A DNA stretch of 64,000 bases from Bacillus sp. BGMRC 2118 (GCA_008364785.1 VTTJ01000009.1:165913-229912), one strand, 5' to 3'. Shown: positions 38,102-49,301, counted from the first letter of the stretch. Made by a program: numbers and translations. The notes: generated by a model from the letters alone, not told the origin.

Positions 38102-38794
38102 CTACCCTATCTCTTTCACTGCTTTTACAGTTTTGATAGCATCTGTTACATTTTCATATAGTAAATTACCCACCACCACAGTGTGAGAAGCATTTGCCAT
38201 TTCCTTTGCCTGTTCTACGGTTTTAATTCCGCCACCATAAAACAACCTGGAATGCTCGAGCTCATTTCTTACTTTTTTCACTAACTGTGGGTTTCCATAT
38301 GTCCCGCTATATTCTAAATAAAAAATCGGTAATCGGAACAGCTTGTCTGCCATTCTAGCATACGCAATCACTTCATCATCTGTTAAATTAGTATTCGCGT
38401 CTGATAATTTAGCAACCTTTGAATCAGGGTTTAATACACAGTACCCTTCTGCAAGTATTTCATCGAAATTCATGATATCTCCGAACTCAACTAGGGCTTC
38501 ATGCTGAAGTCCTACAATCCACTTTCGCTTTTCACTATTTAATACAGATGGTACAAAATAAAAATCAAATCCAGGTGTGATCGAATCAATAGTTGACACT
38601 TCTAACGCACACGGTACTGAATAACGTCGTACTCGAACTAACATATTTAATACGTTATCTTCTGTAATACCGTCACTGCCACCTACAATAATTGCATCGG
38701 TTCCAGATTCACAGATGAGTTCTAATTCTTCATCACGAATCTCCTTATTTGGATCTAATTTAAATACATGTTTCCACTCTTTCATATCGTACAT
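38102..38794 (-). CDS. pcrB: Heptaprenylglyceryl phosphate synthase PcrB
   Basis: TIM-barrel prenyltransferase joining heptaprenyl diphosphate to glycerol-1-phosphate, making an archaeal-type ether lipid precursor known from B. subtilis. 230 residues. Family motifs: [72 protein letters not shown], and phosphate-binding [17 protein letters not shown]. Start is ATG 38794 with GGAGG eight bases upstream; the frame extends to 38809 without a site. First gene of the pcrB-pcrA-ligA-camS group. Confidence 0.95.
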   Translation of the reverse strand: MYDMKEWKHVFKLDPNKEIRDEELELICESGTDAIIVGGSDGITEDNVLNMLVRVRRYSVPCALEVSTIDSITPGFDFYFVPSVLNSEKRKWIVGLQHEALVEFGDIMNFDEILAEGYCVLNPDSKVAKLSDANTNLTDDEVIAYARMADKLFRLPIFYLEYSGTYGNPQLVKKVRNELEHSRLFYGGGIKTVEQAKEMANASHTVVVGNLLYENVTDAIKTVKAVKEIG

Positions 38795-38903
38795 TGAGAT
38801 TTCCTCCAAGTTTCATATCCATTAGACCATTATAACAAATTGAACCTAAAAACTCCCTTCTATATGACGGGAATTTACTGGGAATTTTATTTATCATTTT
38901 TCC

Positions 38904-38952
38904 AAAAAAAGACACCCTAACACGTAAACATATTTGTCTACATTAGGGTGTC
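38904..38952 (-). terminator. Rho-independent terminator of the DUF3231 gene
   Basis: GACACCCTA (38911-38919) pairs with TAGGGTGTC (38944-38952), and TTTTTTT follows on the minus strand. Confidence 0.85.
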
Positions 38953-38983
38953 TTAGCTAACTGATACTGCAAATACATCAATA

Positions 38984-40000
38984 CTATTCTTTTGACTTCT
39001 TCAATACCCCATCACGATCAATTGACAGCGGCGGTTGTTCCAGCCACCCATGTTCAATCGATAACCTGGCTCCTTTTTGTGCATATTTTCCAATTTGAGC
39101 ACTTAATTTCCCATACATTACCCCCAGATCCAAACGCTGACTAGCTGACATACTGAGACCATAGTTCCCAATACCTGCAGCAGTTGCCAACCCACCATGG
39201 TATAGCATTAACCTATCAGAAAAAGCAGGCTTGGTAGCATCTGTTACTTCTGGGTTCCAAGCTGGAGGAATCGAGAGCGAATCCTTGGCTAAAATTTTTG
39301 TAAACGTCTCAATATGATTTGTTGCAATATCCAATCCATCTTTAAAATATCTCTTTAGCTTTTTCTCCTCAGCTGTTTGACTAAAAGCAGTCATCAATGC
39401 TGAGCCTAATAAGTTTGTCTCAATGTTCATGAAAATGTTTGTAATCTCAATAGAGGAAAGTGGACGCTCCTGCCCAAGCCACTCAACTAAAAATTCTTTA
39501 TTAGTAACAAAGTCAACTTTTGTTGGAATCGGCACCTGAGGAGGACGTTGTGCTAATCCTTTTTCAAGCATTACATTTGTCGTTTTATTAAATAATTCTG
39601 TATCCTCATGAATGGCATGCATGAAATAGCGTCTAACATCCTCACGAAGTGACAGAGAAAAGGCTAACGTATAATTTGCCATGGCTCCCCGTAATGCTTG
39701 TTGCAGGTAATACGTGTAAAATTTATCCGAAAATAACCGTGGAGCATCCAAATATACATCTTCTGGTCCGAATCCCTTTGGAACAGGGAACTCCACAGTT
39801 TGAAGTAACTCACTTGCCTGCTCAATATGTTTCTCTGCCAAAGTCAATCCCTGTTTAATAAGATTTTCTATATCCGGGTCATCAACGTGTTGTAAGAAAT
39901 GTTTAAACACGCAAATGATTAATGTATCACCTATGTAATTTTCCCATAATAATGACATCTCAGAAGTTGATAAGGTCACACTTTTATGTGATATTTCCAA
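38984..40000 (-). CDS. DUF3231 protein with duplicated ferritin-like helical domains
   Basis: About 338 residues, DUF3231 by pattern. Two halves repeat: HIEQASELLQTVEFPVPKGF (about 75) matches HIETFTKILAKDSLSIPPAW (about 240), and PRLFSDKFYTYYLQQALRGA matches PAFSDRLMLYHGGLATAAGI. Each half is predicted as a four-helix bundle of ferritin-like type; the His/Glu pattern of a metal site is suggestive but incomplete. I prefer TTG 40000 (MEISHKS), with GGTGGGG six bases upstream; GTG 40012 lies directly against AAAGG. Common in spore-forming Bacillaceae; function unknown. Single gene with its own terminator. Confidence 0.82.
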   Translation of the reverse strand: MEISHKSVTLSTSEMSLLWENYIGDTLIICVFKHFLQHVDDPDIENLIKQGLTLAEKHIEQASELLQTVEFPVPKGFGPEDVYLDAPRLFSDKFYTYYLQQALRGAMANYTLAFSLSLREDVRRYFMHAIHEDTELFNKTTNVMLEKGLAQRPPQVPIPTKVDFVTNKEFLVEWLGQERPLSSIEITNIFMNIETNLLGSALMTAFSQTAEEKKLKRYFKDGLDIATNHIETFTKILAKDSLSIPPAWNPEVTDATKPAFSDRLMLYHGGLATAAGIGNYGLSMSASQRLDLGVMYGKLSAQIGKYAQKGARLSIEHGWLEQPPLSIDRDGVLKKSKE

Positions 40001-40074
40001 TTTGTTCCCCACCTTTAGGTCACTTTTATTGTTATTGTTACCTATTTCAGAGATTTTATTGTAGCGATGATAAG

Positions 40075-40097
40075 AAAAAAGACAGTACTAGACTGTC
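40075..40097 (-). terminator. Rho-independent terminator
   Basis: GACAGT (40081-40086) pairs with ACTGTC (40092-40097), and TTTTTTCTTA follows on the minus strand. It would end transcripts from the gene at 40255 after passing the inverted-repeat element between them. Confidence 0.75.
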
Positions 40098-40104
40098 TTC
40101 TTGT

Positions 40105-40252
40105 AAGGCTGTTTTCGTAAAGATTTTCACCTTAGTATCTAGATACTTCTATACATCAAGAGAGTTGCTAATCCACCTTTTTTTGCTTCTAAAACTAGTT
40201 GTACACACAGAATAAGTGTACGAAAAGCAACAACGTTTTAGTAAAAAGCCTT
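40105..40252. repeat. MITE-like element with inverted ends
   Basis: The left end AAGGCTGTTTTCGTAA (40105-40120) and the right end GTAAAAAGCCTT (40241-40252) are imperfect inverted repeats (10 of 12). About 148 bp, AT-rich, no frame. The motif resembles the ends of the element in the pur leader (57585-57687). It abuts the stop codon of the gene at 40255. Confidence 0.45.
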
Positions 40253-40254
40253 TT

Positions 40255-40749
40255 CTAAATGATTTTATATTGAGGATCCACCATTTGCCCTTTTATCCAC
40301 TCATCAATTTTCGCAACTGAAACTTCACTTAACTGCAACAGCGTATGCTCCATATGTCCAGAGGTTCGGTTATAAAAAGGAGCTGTAATAGTATGTAGCA
40401 GCCAATCCTTATAATGTGCAGTAAAGATGATATCTGACTCCCGAATTGAAAAGTGCACTCGTTTAATAATAGGGTAGTTATCCCAGACGATTCCCTCTAC
40501 CTTTCTAAATGCAAAAGGCATAACCTCCCATTTCTTCACCTTAAGCTGCTCTTCAATATATCTCTTTTCCTCTTCGTTAATAATTAAACTAAACACTTTA
40601 TTCGTTAGGAAAATAGAGATTTCAGACAAACTTTGATTTTCGAAGGAAAAGTAAATCTCTTGATTTTGAGCGACGCTGTTGGAAATAAACATTCCACCTT
40701 CTGCATCATACTCAATCACCTTCTGAACTTTCACATATCGATTTTCCAT
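40255..40749 (-). CDS. Hypothetical protein
   Basis: 164-residue soluble protein, acidic, without signal peptide or TM. It opens with MENRYVKVQKVIEYDAEGGM and is rich in beta-strand-like segments (EIYFSFENQSLSEISIFLTN, IIKRVHFSIRESDIIFTAHY). The C-terminus KIDEWIKGQMVDPQY is helical. I recognise no family. Start is ATG 40749 behind GGGGATAAC. It occupies the place of yerD in the B. subtilis order but is unrelated to that glutamate-synthase-like gene. Monocistronic. Confidence 0.75.
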   Translation of the reverse strand: MENRYVKVQKVIEYDAEGGMFISNSVAQNQEIYFSFENQSLSEISIFLTNKVFSLIINEEEKRYIEEQLKVKKWEVMPFAFRKVEGIVWDNYPIIKRVHFSIRESDIIFTAHYKDWLLHTITAPFYNRTSGHMEHTLLQLSEVSVAKIDEWIKGQMVDPQYKII

Positions 40750-40952
40750 GTGTTATCCCCAATTCCCATAAAAATTTACTATCTAACAGTATGAAACGAA
40801 ACTTGTGTACTTAATCACATTACTTTTATACAAAATTCGACCTGTGCGCGGCACCGTGTCGAACTGTGGTGCTTAAGATTCGTTAGTTTTGGCAGCGTGT
40901 TATATATAAATAGTAAAAAAGTTGACTCCTTTTACGAGAAGGTGTGGCATAT

Positions 40953-41124
40953 ATTCGGCGAATGTATTTGTATATTAACGACTTCTTTCTAATTCGGCGA
41001 TACTGAAGCAGGATTCGGCGAAATTTCATTGTAATTCGACGAAATCCACAACGGATTCGACGATTTCGCCTTACAATTCGGCAACTCTACTTACATTTCA
41101 ACGAAATTCCCCTCTTTCCGACGA
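40953..41124. repeat. Array of ATTCGGCGA-type cores every about 21 bp
   Basis: Cores end at 40961, 40981, 41000, 41021, 41042, 41063, 41084, 41104 and 41124, steps of 20, 19, 21, 21, 21, 21, 20 and 20. Core variants are ATTCGGCGA, ATTCGACGA, ATTCGGCAA, TTCAACGA and TTCCGACGA, so CGGCGA and CGACGA alternate; the 12 bases between are unrelated. Intergenic, between the hypothetical gene and yerC. The rest of this 450-bp gap (40750-40950) has only a TTCGAC/GTCGAA inverted repeat near 40846-40872. Confidence 0.7.
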
Positions 41125-41164
41125 ACCTGACTATGATGTGGTCATTTCACAATTCCCTGCCCCA

Positions 41165-41192
41165 ACAAAAAAAACCAGCAATTATGCTGGTT
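41165..41192 (-). terminator. Rho-independent terminator of yerC
   Basis: AACCAGCA (41173-41180) pairs with TGCTGGTT (41185-41192) around ATTA, and TTTTTTTTG follows on the minus strand. Confidence 0.9.
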
Positions 41193-41198
41193 TCTTCC

Positions 41199-41501
41199 TT
41201 ACTTATTCTCTGTTTTCTGCAAACGATCTAATGTCATTTGGTAAGCATCGTTTCCGTAGTTTAAGCAGCGTTTTACTCTTGAGATTGTCGCTGTGCTTGC
41301 ACCTGTTTCAGATTCAATTTTATGATAGGTTAACCCCTCACGAAGCATTCTTGCAACTTCCAAACGCTGAGCTAACGACTGTATTTCGTTCACTGTACAC
41401 AAGTCATCAAAAAAACGATAACATTCTTCAATATCATTTAAAGACAATATTGCTTCAAATAATTGATCTAGCTCTTTGCCTCGTAATTTATCTATTTGCA
41501 T
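41199..41501 (-). CDS. yerC: TrpR-like regulator YerC
   Basis: Small all-helical DNA-binding protein of the TrpR/YerC-YecD family, 100 residues. The helix-turn-helix reads EVARMLREGLTYHKIESETG followed by STATISRVKRCLNYG, preceded by the dimer helices FEAILSLNDIEECYRFFDDL. No tryptophan-site evidence; target and ligand unknown. Start is ATG 41501 with GAGGAG seven bases upstream. Lies 19 bp after yerB and ends the yerABC run. Confidence 0.93.
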   Translation of the reverse strand: MQIDKLRGKELDQLFEAILSLNDIEECYRFFDDLCTVNEIQSLAQRLEVARMLREGLTYHKIESETGASTATISRVKRCLNYGNDAYQMTLDRLQKTENK

Positions 41502-41520
41502 ATGAGTTCTCCTCTATCTT

Positions 41521-42564
41521 CTAATTTGTAGTGGGCTGTGATACTTTAGATAACGTCGGTACGATGTTAATCCATGTTCGACCAGGAACTAGCTTCACGG
41601 CTGCTCCATTTACATATGGAAGGATGCGTCCATCAACATTTTTCCATTCAACTTCCTTCATTTTCCCCTTTTGAAGCAAGTACGCATTTCCACCCGAAGT
41701 TAAATCAATATCATTTCTTCCCGCTTCATCTATAACCTTATGAGTCGTCTCAACGATGAACAAATTATCTATGGAGACAGGCTCTTTCGTATCAAGGTCT
41801 TCTGTAATCGCACCCATACTGTAACGATAATATGTTTGTTCAACTTCATCATACAAATATTCGGCCGTTGCATAATCCTTACTGGAGTACGCAATTTTAA
41901 CAGATTTCCCGTCAACACCTTCAATACTCTCCAGTTCATCTTCTGTTAAAAATGGAAGTGGAGCAACATCGTGAGTTGTTGCAATATCATTCATTTCAGC
42001 ACCTTTTACAATGTTCTCATATGTAATATATGAATTGTGTGGTGGTTTTCTGAAATCAGCACGTTCAAAGAGTTTTCCGTCATATTCCATTCCATTAATG
42101 TTGTCTACTACATTTGCATCCAGCATTTCTTTAGCATCTGGGCTATAACCATGTGCAATATAAAATGCATCATACCCTTTGCTCAGCTTAATATAGTATT
42201 CCCGTGAGCTCCTGACAGGCCCAATTTTCTCTGGAACCTGGCTTTGAAAAATTGCTAGAAAACGTGTTACATCACCTTCTGCTAATACTTCATACACAAT
42301 ATCAGATTTATGTAGGCCTGATTGCGGGCGAGCTTTTGGATGATTGTTCACCATTACAGCCACTGTCCGTCTATTAATATCTTCATTTGTCTCGATTCCT
42401 GTTAGTGGGTAATTCGCTTCAAACTTTTCCGCTTCTACTGTTTCTTCTACTACCTTATCTTCCTCTTCAGGCTCTGAAACTACAGGCTCCGTATTTTCCT
42501 TTGAGCAGCCAACAATGAGAATTAGTAGTGCAACGAGTAGAGTAGATAAGAGACTTCGCTTCAT
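41521..42564 (-). CDS. yerB: DUF3048 lipoprotein YerB
   Basis: Exported lipoprotein of 347 residues. Signal peptide MKRSLLSTLLVALLILIVGC with lipobox LIVGC, then an acidic linker. DUF3048 N-terminal domain (RTVAVMVNNHPKARPQSGLH, DIVYEVLAEGDVTRFLAIFQ, GPVRSSREYYI) and C-terminal DUF3048 domain (YYRYSMGAITEDL, LQKGKMKEVEWKN). Family function unknown, cell-surface located. Start is ATG 42564 behind AAAGG. Between yerA and yerC as in B. subtilis. Confidence 0.93.
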   Translation of the reverse strand: MKRSLLSTLLVALLILIVGCSKENTEPVVSEPEEEDKVVEETVEAEKFEANYPLTGIETNEDINRRTVAVMVNNHPKARPQSGLHKSDIVYEVLAEGDVTRFLAIFQSQVPEKIGPVRSSREYYIKLSKGYDAFYIAHGYSPDAKEMLDANVVDNINGMEYDGKLFERADFRKPPHNSYITYENIVKGAEMNDIATTHDVAPLPFLTEDELESIEGVDGKSVKIAYSSKDYATAEYLYDEVEQTYYRYSMGAITEDLDTKEPVSIDNLFIVETTHKVIDEAGRNDIDLTSGGNAYLLQKGKMKEVEWKNVDGRILPYVNGAAVKLVPGRTWINIVPTLSKVSQPTTN

Positions 42565-42645
42565 TATTACACAACCTTTGCTTCGAAATTTACTTCTATA
42601 ATTAGTGTTAGTTTTACAAAAAGTGCTTATGAATACTCTTATAGT

Positions 42646-44388
42646 TTAACGCATTATTGCGGGAAAGAGTACAGTTTTATTCATCACATCATAGATTCCA
42701 ACTGGTGTAATACGGATATAAGGCAGATGTGTAGATGATAAAAACAGTAATGTATAGACAGGATCTAGGAAAGGATACCCTTTTTCAATCATAATTTCTT
42801 TGTATTCCTTTTCTTTTACAATCAGCTCTTCTAGTGGAAGCTTAGACATACGTCCTCCTAATGGAAGCGCGAGTTCAAATATAATCTCACCATTATGGGA
42901 GAGAACAATTCCTCCTCCAATTTCCTTCATTCGGTTAAACGCAAGAATCATGTCCTTTTTCCGTTTTCCAATAACAATGTAATCTCCCGTATTGGAATAT
43001 GAGCTTGCAAGCCCATGTAGCTTTGTAGCAAAGCCTTTTAGCATTGTGTTAATTCGCCATTTTCCATCCTTATCGAGCAGTAGCAAGAAGTTTTCATCGT
43101 GCTCTTCAGACAAAGTTTCTACTGAAGGGTCTACATTTACCGAATACGGCTTCATAATTACGGCATTCTCCATTTTCATTCCAAGTGCCATCGAAAATTG
43201 GAGATCATCTTGTGTTAATTCCCAATCGACCTCTAGTGGGTTTAATCCACTATTTCCCCATGAGAATGGCGCATTTTCATACATTGCCTTTCCATCACGC
43301 TTTAGCCATTTCCCCTTTGCTAAAACACTGACAGGTGTTGGGTTTTCTTTCGATGATAAAAAATTAATGTTTGCAAGTCTACCTGTTGCTATTTGACCTA
43401 AAATTCCATCAAGACGAAAATGCCTTGCCGCATTGTAAGAACCCATGTGATACGCATCAATAATTGGTATACCACTTTCGATGGCCATCTTGATCATCAC
43501 ATCTACGAAACCTTGCTCATGAAACGAAGGAGTGGACCCATCTGTTGTAAGCAGTAACGAATCATAGCTTTGCAGGTTCAGCGCCTTCAGTTCTTCCAAT
43601 AACAAAGGCAAATCCGGGCGAATCGAAGAATACCTTAAGGCCACTGTATATCCATGTAATAATCGGTAGTATATATCTTTTCCAGAAAGTGATTCATGAT
43701 CTGAATCAGCACCTAAAAGCTTTAATTTTACCAACGTCTTTTCAGATGCCCCTGGAAAGTGCCCCTCTATCAGCTTATTTTTCCTTTTGGCTTCTTGTAT
43801 AAAGTGGAGCATCATATCATCGCCGGCAAGTAGCTTTGGCCAACCTGTTAATTCCCCGCCTTGAATAACATCATCTCGCTCTAGCCATTCATTAATATTT
43901 TTAATGGAAAATAACTCTTCTTCATTTGTCATTTGTGACTGAGAATCAAAACGACTCCACCAAAACAAGGATTGAGGTAGTTTTTTCATATCATCCATTA
44001 AAGAAAACGCTTTCTTTTTAGGTAATTGTAAAAATAAGACAAGGTTATCATTGACTAATGTAGTTGTACCATATTGGGATGCATATTGAGCTAGTGAGTG
44101 GGGATTATATAATTGAAATGGATGTGCATGTGGTTCTATATAACCTGGTACTAGGAACAAATTTGTACAATCAATTTGTTCACTGTTTACATCCTTTGCG
44201 GGCAGTTGTTCACCAATGTACACAATCCGGTCCTCATGTATCCAGATATTTGCTGTGATCCATTGTCTAAATCCGGAATGTAAAAAGGTGGCATTTTTCA
44301 ATACCATCTGGGGTGAACGCTTTCCATCTATGATGTCTACAGCCTTTCGTAATTGCAGACTTCTCCAGCGGTATTTTGATTCAGACAT
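42646..44388 (-). CDS. yerA: Adenine deaminase-like amidohydrolase YerA
   Basis: Metal-dependent amidohydrolase of the adenine deaminase family, 580 residues. N-terminal beta domain (KNATFLHSGFRQWITANIWI), metal motif HxH in VPGYIEPHAHPFQLYNPHSL, GTTTLVNDN, EGHFPGASEK, the strand DHESLSGKDI and C-terminal GGGIVLSHNG. B. subtilis YerA is classed here without proven activity; its neighbour, the purine operon, makes a purine-related role reasonable. Start is ATG 44388 with GGAGG eight bases upstream (MSESKYRWRS); the frame to 44499 runs through unlikely sequence. Confidence 0.92.
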   Translation of the reverse strand: MSESKYRWRSLQLRKAVDIIDGKRSPQMVLKNATFLHSGFRQWITANIWIHEDRIVYIGEQLPAKDVNSEQIDCTNLFLVPGYIEPHAHPFQLYNPHSLAQYASQYGTTTLVNDNLVLFLQLPKKKAFSLMDDMKKLPQSLFWWSRFDSQSQMTNEEELFSIKNINEWLERDDVIQGGELTGWPKLLAGDDMMLHFIQEAKRKNKLIEGHFPGASEKTLVKLKLLGADSDHESLSGKDIYYRLLHGYTVALRYSSIRPDLPLLLEELKALNLQSYDSLLLTTDGSTPSFHEQGFVDVMIKMAIESGIPIIDAYHMGSYNAARHFRLDGILGQIATGRLANINFLSSKENPTPVSVLAKGKWLKRDGKAMYENAPFSWGNSGLNPLEVDWELTQDDLQFSMALGMKMENAVIMKPYSVNVDPSVETLSEEHDENFLLLLDKDGKWRINTMLKGFATKLHGLASSYSNTGDYIVIGKRKKDMILAFNRMKEIGGGIVLSHNGEIIFELALPLGGRMSKLPLEELIVKEKEYKEIMIEKGYPFLDPVYTLLFLSSTHLPYIRITPVGIYDVMNKTVLFPAIMR

Positions 44389-44488
44389 CCACGTTCCTCC
44401 GTTCATCATTCTTTTACTTATCCTACCATAATTAGTAGGGTAACGCATTAAAGAATTTAGAAAATTTGTAAAAACTGAGGTGACGATT

Positions 44489-44734
44489 ATGAGACCCAAT
44501 ATCGGGATAATAAATGCTTTAGTTAGAATTATATGTGGATTTACGTTACTTGCTGTCGCAACTGCAAAGCTATCCAGACGTAACCCACGTGAAAGTTATC
44601 TGGTTCTTGCGGTTCTTGCGGCCATGAAAATCGGTGAAGGGATCGTTCGGTTTTGTCCGTTGACACACCTTTACAATGAGTATAAAGATGAGCATAAACA
44701 TGAAGAACACGATACAGTAATCAATCCAACGTAA
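44489..44734 (+). CDS. DUF2892 (YgaP-type) small membrane protein
   Basis: 81-residue membrane protein with the DUF2892 pattern: MRPNIGIINALVRIICGFTL, a second TM at about 40-58, then GEGIVRFCPLTHLYNEY, the CP motif that follows TM2 in this family. Ends in a charged tail HKHEEHDT. Start is ATG 44489 behind GAGGTGA. Divergent from yerA with 100 bp between the starts. Function unknown; the family is often found near rhodanese-type genes, absent here. Confidence 0.85.
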   Translation: MRPNIGIINALVRIICGFTLLAVATAKLSRRNPRESYLVLAVLAAMKIGEGIVRFCPLTHLYNEYKDEHKHEEHDTVINPT

Positions 44735-44742
44735 GAAAATAT

Positions 44743-44765
44743 CCCCCTTGCTTCTAACAAGGGGG
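44743..44765. terminator. Hairpin after the DUF2892 gene, also downstream of purD
   Basis: CCCCCTTG (44743-44750) pairs with CAAGGGGG (44758-44765) around a 7-base loop. On the minus strand ATATTTTCTTAC follows, a weak T-run, so it may end the pur operon; on the plus strand there is no T-run. Confidence 0.6.
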
Positions 44766-44790
44766 TACTAAATTTAAGGAGCTGATTTGT

Positions 44791-46150
<1,360 letters not shown>

Positions 46151-47689
46151 CTAGTGTTTGAAATGACGAATGCCTGTGAATACCATCGTAATGTCATATT
46201 CATCAGCCTTTTTTATCGAATCTTCATCACGAATGGAACCACCTGGCTGAATGATTGCAGTTACCCCTGCCTTTGCAGCTGCCTCTACCGTGTCATCCAT
46301 TGGAAAGAAGGCATCAGATCCCATGGCAGATCCTTCTGCCTTAACACCTGCTTGCTCAATCGCAATGTTTGCTGAACCGACACGATTCATTTGACCAGCC
46401 CCAATTCCAATAGTCATACCATCCTTCGCTAACACAATCGCATTCGACTTCACATGTTTCACTACTTGCCAAGCTAGCTTTAAATTCTCCCATTCCTTTT
46501 CTGATGGTTCACGTTTTGTTGGAATGGTGATAACAGCATCATCAAAGGATAAATAATCACTTTCCTGAACTAGTAATCCCCCACTAACTGTTGTGTACCT
46601 TTCTTCATTGTTTTGACGATTTTCACTAGTAATTTGGAGAAGTCGCAAATTTTTCTTTGAAGAAAGTATGGTAAGTGCCTCTTCTGAAAAGGCTGGTGCA
46701 ATAATAATTTCAAGAAATATTTCCTTTAACTTTATCGCTGTACTCGCATCGATTTCACGGTTAGCAGCTACGATACCGCCAAAGATAGAGACAGGATCTG
46801 CATCGTATGCTTTATCAAAAGCTGACTCTATTGTTTCACCTACTCCTACTCCGCATGGATTCATATGCTTAACAGCAACGACAGCTGGTTCATGGAATTC
46901 CTTTACGATGGAAAGGGCTGCATCTGCATCATTAATGTTGTTATAGGAAAGCTCTTTTCCCTGTAATTGACGGGCAGCAGCAATAGTTCCCTTGTCAATT
47001 AGAGGCTTTTGATAAAATGCTGCTTTTTGATGAGGATTTTCCCCATAACGCAAATCTTGTTTTTTCTCATATGTAACGGTTATAGATTCTGGTCGTTCCT
47101 CACCTACTTGTTGTGTTAAATAGTCCGCAATCAGAGCATCATATGCTGCTGTATGACGGAACACCTTAGCAGCGAGACGTTGGTTTGTTTCATAGGAAAT
47201 GGTGCTCTCTTTTTCCAGTTCTGATAAAACCGTTTCATAATCTGACGGATCTACCACAACGGTAACGAATTTGTGATTTTTCGCTGCTGATCTCAGCATA
47301 GAAGGACCACCGATATCAATGTTTTCGATCGCCTCTTCATAGGAAACGTCTGCTTTTTGAATCGTTTGTTTGAATGGGTATAAGTTTACGACAACTAAGT
47401 CTATTGGCTGGATATTATGTTGAGTCATGGTTTGAACATGCTCGTCGTTATCGCGAAGTCCTAATAAACCTCCGTGAATCATCGGGTGAAGGGTTTTAAC
47501 ACGACCATCCATCATTTCCGGGAAATTTGTCACTTCTGATATTCCGATAACCTTTATTCCATTTTCCTCAAGTAGTTTGTGAGTTCCACCTGTTGAAATG
47601 ATTTCTACTCCATGTTCTGCTAGTTTTTGTACGAATGGAAGAAGTCCTTCCTTGTTCGATACACTAATTAATGCACGTTTGATTGTCAC
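46151..47689 (-). CDS. purH: Bifunctional AICAR transformylase/IMP cyclohydrolase PurH
   Basis: Last two steps of IMP synthesis, 512 residues. N-terminal cyclohydrolase of MGS-like fold ([64 protein letters not shown]). C-terminal formyltransferase ([67 protein letters not shown]). Overlaps purN by four bases (ATGA). Confidence 0.98.
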   Translation of the reverse strand: MTIKRALISVSNKEGLLPFVQKLAEHGVEIISTGGTHKLLEENGIKVIGISEVTNFPEMMDGRVKTLHPMIHGGLLGLRDNDEHVQTMTQHNIQPIDLVVVNLYPFKQTIQKADVSYEEAIENIDIGGPSMLRSAAKNHKFVTVVVDPSDYETVLSELEKESTISYETNQRLAAKVFRHTAAYDALIADYLTQQVGEERPESITVTYEKKQDLRYGENPHQKAAFYQKPLIDKGTIAAARQLQGKELSYNNINDADAALSIVKEFHEPAVVAVKHMNPCGVGVGETIESAFDKAYDADPVSIFGGIVAANREIDASTAIKLKEIFLEIIIAPAFSEEALTILSSKKNLRLLQITSENRQNNEERYTTVSGGLLVQESDYLSFDDAVITIPTKREPSEKEWENLKLAWQVVKHVKSNAIVLAKDGMTIGIGAGQMNRVGSANIAIEQAGVKAEGSAMGSDAFFPMDDTVEAAAKAGVTAIIQPGGSIRDEDSIKKADEYDITMVFTGIRHFKH

Positions 47690-48264
47690 AAATGATGCCC
47701 CCTTGTTACTAATGCTTGAATCGTTTTTGGATACAATACATGCTCAATACATTGTATCTTATTTTGCAAGCTCTCGTATGTATCCTGATCTTCTATTCGA
47801 ATGGATTCCTGATCAATAATTGGGCCAGTATCCATTCCTTCATCAACAAAATGAACCGTTACTCCCGTAATCTTTACCTTTGCTTGGAATGCTTGCTGTA
47901 TTGCATTTTTCCCTGGAAAAGCAGGCAGCAACGATGGATGAATGTTGATGATCCTGCCTTCATATGCATGAAGCAATGTTTCACCAATTAATCGCATATA
48001 ACCTGCTAGGATTACCCACTCTATTTCGTATTGTTTTAATTGAGTCAAAATTGCTTGTTCGTATTCTATTTTCGAAGGAAATTCTTTTAGTGTGAGTACG
48101 ATGGCAGGGATCCCTTCTGCTTTTGCCCGTTCAATCACTCTTGCCTCTTTTTTATCACATATGAGTACTTTTACCGTTGCTGATAGACTGCCACTCTTTG
48201 TCGAGTCAACGATAGATTGAAAATTTGTTCCTGAACCTGATGCAAACACAGCAAGTGAAATCAT
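47686..48264 (-). CDS. purN: Phosphoribosylglycinamide formyltransferase PurN
   Basis: Step 3 of the pathway, using 10-formyl-THF; 192 residues. Nucleotide-binding [17 protein letters not shown], formate-site [20 protein letters not shown], active-site [20 protein letters not shown] with the conserved Asn-His, and [15 protein letters not shown] with the catalytic Asp. Overlaps purM and purH by four bases each. Confidence 0.97.
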   Translation of the reverse strand: MISLAVFASGSGTNFQSIVDSTKSGSLSATVKVLICDKKEARVIERAKAEGIPAIVLTLKEFPSKIEYEQAILTQLKQYEIEWVILAGYMRLIGETLLHAYEGRIINIHPSLLPAFPGKNAIQQAFQAKVKITGVTVHFVDEGMDTGPIIDQESIRIEDQDTYESLQNKIQCIEHVLYPKTIQALVTRGHHL

Positions 48265-49301
48265 GTTAAGGCTCCTCCACCAAATGTTACACCTGTTCCA
48301 CTTTTCACACGGCCGATGATATAAGCCTTTTCCCCTTGCGTTTCTAATTCTTTAATGATGTTCACCAGGTCTTCTTCTGCCACGGCAAGCACCATCCCAA
48401 TTCCCATATTAAAGATGTTGAACATTTCTTCTTGCTTTAACGTGCTTTCACGTTGAAGAATCGTGAAGATGCTCGGTATAGGCCATGAACCATGGTCAAT
48501 CTCGGCACCGCAGCCGTTTGGGAGCATTCTAGGGATATTTTCAATAAAGCCACCACCTGTAATATGAGCCATACCTTTTATTTTGTATGTGTTAAGTACA
48601 TGTAAAATTGGCTTTACATAGATTTTTGTTGGCTTTAGAAGTTCCTCACCTAATGATGTATCAAGCCCTTCGACACGGTCAGTTACAGAATAACCAGCTT
48701 TTTCAAGAAGAATTTTACGTACCAAGGAGAACCCGTTACTATGGAGACCATTTGAGGCTAGACCAATCAAGCAGTCACCAGGTTTGATTGTTTCACCCGT
48801 TATAATGTTTGATTTTTCAACCGCACCTACTGCAAATCCTGCTAAGTCGTATTCATCTTCATCATACATGCCTGGCATTTCAGCTGTTTCTCCACCAACA
48901 AGTGCACAGCCTGCCTGAACGCAGCCTTCTGATATACCATTAACGATGTCTTCAATCTTCTCTGGCTTTGCCTTTCCACATGCAATGTAATCTAGGAAGA
49001 ATAACGGCTCAGCTCCTTGTACGACAATATCATTGACGCACATAGCTACCGCATCAATGCCGATTGTGTCATGCTGATCCATCATAAAGGCTAACATCAA
49101 CTTCGTACCAACACCATCCGTCCCTGAAACAAGCACCGGCTCCTTCAAGTTCAAGCTGGACAGATCAAACATCCCACCAAAGCCGCCAATACTACTCAGT
49201 ACACCATTGCGCTTCGTTCGATCGACATGCTTCTTCATTCTCGCAACCGCTTCATATCCTGCTTCAATATCAACACCAGCATCTCTATACGAAATTGACA
49301 T
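48261..49301 (-). CDS. purM: Phosphoribosylaminoimidazole synthetase PurM (AIRS)
   Basis: ATP-dependent ring closure of FGAM to AIR, 346 residues. [76 protein letters not shown] and [15 protein letters not shown] are the AIRS motifs. It is separated from purF by 94 bp that hold a family A palindrome, the widest gap in the operon. Confidence 0.98.
   Translation of the reverse strand: MSISYRDAGVDIEAGYEAVARMKKHVDRTKRNGVLSSIGGFGGMFDLSSLNLKEPVLVSGTDGVGTKLMLAFMMDQHDTIGIDAVAMCVNDIVVQGAEPLFFLDYIACGKAKPEKIEDIVNGISEGCVQAGCALVGGETAEMPGMYDEDEYDLAGFAVGAVEKSNIITGETIKPGDCLIGLASNGLHSNGFSLVRKILLEKAGYSVTDRVEGLDTSLGEELLKPTKIYVKPILHVLNTYKIKGMAHITGGGFIENIPRMLPNGCGAEIDHGSWPIPSIFTILQRESTLKQEEMFNIFNMGIGMVLAVAEEDLVNIIKELETQGEKAYIIGRVKSGTGVTFGGGALT

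Noticed and set aside
40953..41124. CRISPR array
   Set aside because: Unit is about 21 bp with a 9-base core, no constant repeat of 24-37 bp, no spacer of 28-40 bp and no cas gene in the window.
42992..43396. 134-codon plus ORF
   Set aside because: Antisense shadow of yerA; no ribosome site and no recognisable sequence.
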